NCBI GenBank assembly: GCA_905479545.1
Contig: CAJQNE010000474.1
Coordinates: 1 to 7,113 of the forward strand
DNA from: an uncultured Gammaproteobacteria bacterium
GTDB taxonomy: Bacteria; Pseudomonadota; Gammaproteobacteria; CAJQNE01
Reading direction: 5' to 3'
DNA: 7,113 nt
The notes below the pieces were generated by a model. It did not search any database and was not told where the DNA came from. It saw nothing but the letters and a program-made list of their open reading frames with translations. Positions 6,095 to 7,113 of this stretch are shown here, piece by piece. Numbering within the stretch: the first letter of the stretch is position 1; every line of letters starts with the position of its first letter. The translations under genes were made by a program, and so were the position numbers.

Positions 6095-7060
6095 ATGTTC
6101 AAAATTGTCACCCTTTACCGGAAGTGTTTGCTGCTACCACTGCTACTAATGCTTTCCGGCTGTGACATGGTGCTCCTGAACCCGGCGGGTCTCGTTGCCC
6201 GCCAGCAGAGCAGCTTACTTGTGGCGTCTGTGGTCATCATGCTGCTAATTGTGATTCCGGTTATCGGAATGTCACTGTGGTTTGCTTGGCGCTATCGGGA
6301 ATCCAACACTGAAGCGACTTACGACCCGGAATGGGATCATTCGGCAAAAGTAGAACTCTATGTATGGGCCGCACCGCTGCTCATTATTATCGCGCTCGGT
6401 GCTATCACTTGGGTTAATACCCACCTACTCGACCCTTACCGACCGCTCGCACATATCGATGGCGAGCGCTCCGCCGAGGGTGTCGCGCCGATCCGCATTC
6501 AAGCTGTAGCGCTGGAGTGGAAATGGCTGTTTATCTACCCTGAATTGGGCATTGCCACGGTGAACGAAGTAGCCGCTCCGGTTGATGTGCCGATCAAATT
6601 TGAAATCACCTCGCCAAACCTAATGAATTCGCTGTTCATTCCGTCATTGGCGGGCATGGTTTATGCGATGCCGGGCATGGAAACGAACATTCATGCAGTT
6701 ATTAACGAAACCGGCAGTTACGACGGCGTTTCAGGCAACTACAGCGGTGAAGGCTATTCTGATATGCGCTTTCAGTTCAAGGGGCTGACAGCTGACGATT
6801 TTCAGCAGTGGGTAGGCGAAGCTAAAACAGCTGCCATGCCTTTGGATTTGGCGACGTATGACAAACTGGCCGAACACAGCATAAAAAACAAAGTACAACG
6901 TTTTGCGACCGTGGAAACCGGCCTGTACCAGAAAATTCTCAACCTCTGCACAGACCCCGAAAAAATGTGTATACGCGAAATGATGGCCATCGATGAGCAA
7001 ATTGCCGGGGGTCAGGTTTGTACTACCTGGCCGCCTGTAGGCAGCGAGTCGTACTTCTAA
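6095..7060 (+). CDS. cyoA: Cytochrome bo3 ubiquinol oxidase subunit II (lipoprotein)
   Basis: CyoA is the subunit II of the proton-pumping haem-copper oxidase that passes electrons from ubiquinol to O2. The 321-residue protein begins with a lipoprotein signal whose lipobox is LSGC (20-23). Cys23 would be lipidated, and Asp24 at +2 is the inner-membrane retention signal of the E. coli Lol rule. Two transmembrane helices follow, about 39-66 and 87-111, then a periplasmic cupredoxin domain. Strong CyoA blocks are LNPAG (28-32), EWKWLFIYPELGIATVNE (141-158), NSLFIPSLAGMVYAMPGME (178-196) and YDGVSGNYSGEGYSDMRF (209-226). The CuA cysteines and histidines of cytochrome c oxidases are absent from that last block, so the donor is a quinol. 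Three cysteines occur near the end (285, 292, 309), the middle one in MCIREMMAID. No start codon for the next gene occurs in 7061-7113; cyoB is expected just beyond the window. Confidence 0.95.
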   Translation: MFKIVTLYRKCLLLPLLLMLSGCDMVLLNPAGLVARQQSSLLVASVVIMLLIVIPVIGMSLWFAWRYRESNTEATYDPEWDHSAKVELYVWAAPLLIIIALGAITWVNTHLLDPYRPLAHIDGERSAEGVAPIRIQAVALEWKWLFIYPELGIATVNEVAAPVDVPIKFEITSPNLMNSLFIPSLAGMVYAMPGMETNIHAVINETGSYDGVSGNYSGEGYSDMRFQFKGLTADDFQQWVGEAKTAAMPLDLATYDKLAEHSIKNKVQRFATVETGLYQKILNLCTDPEKMCIREMMAIDEQIAGGQVCTTWPPVGSESYF

Positions 7061-7113
7061 CACATCACTTAATAAACTATTCCAAGGCGGCCGCAAACAC
7101 GTTTAGCGGCGAC

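Noticed and set aside
6731..7096. 121-codon minus-strand frame over the cyoA 3' end
   Set aside because: It is antisense to cyoA, has no ribosome site or family resemblance, and is explained by codon bias of the real gene.

Overview
The window looks like an ordinary chromosomal segment of an aerobic, Gram-negative gammaproteobacterium of middling GC content. The signs are an oxygen-dependent HemF, a bo3-type quinol oxidase subunit carried as a lipoprotein, a TsaC of the E. coli length class, and a purE-tsaC-hemF order that recalls the purE-purK-tsaC-hemF-aroE cluster I remember from vibrios. The lysine-rich tail on topoisomerase I and the Toprim_C-type repeat before it fit marine gammaproteobacteria (Cellvibrionales-like groups). 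That placement is an inference from memory, not a search result.

Layout. 1-318: 3' end of topA (+), closed by a clear intrinsic terminator at 363-405. 460-966: purE (+). 970-1011: a perfect 17-bp hairpin. 1023-1586: tsaC (+). 1677-2591: hemF (+), followed by a degenerate palindromic element ending in seven T at 2611-2700. 2745-4286: a PiT-family phosphate permease on the minus strand, convergent with hemF. 4287-4645: a 359-bp non-coding stretch. 4646-5962: a metabolite:H+ symporter-like MFS protein on the minus strand. 5963-6094: a divergent control region. 6095-7060: cyoA (+), presumably the first gene of a cyoABCD operon whose cyoB lies just past the right edge.

Functionally the left half is housekeeping: DNA supercoiling, purine synthesis, tRNA t6A37 modification and haem synthesis. 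The right half is energy and transport: phosphate uptake, an organic-solute transporter of the type found next to cyo operons, and the terminal quinol oxidase. HemF supplies protoporphyrinogen for the haems that the Cyo oxidase needs, but nothing in the sequence shows the two are co-regulated.

Three start sites differ from the longest open frame. purE starts at 460, because the upstream ATG at 385 lies inside the topA terminator stem. cyoA starts at ATG 6095, behind AGGAG. The MFS gene starts at 5962, behind GAGGAAG. I found no mobile element, CRISPR array, tRNA, phage or defence gene, and no convincing new multi-gene system. The points most worth a second look are non-coding structures (970-1011 and 2611-2700), the purE and hemF neighbourhoods that lack purK and aroE, and the cyo-linked MFS protein with an altered motif A.
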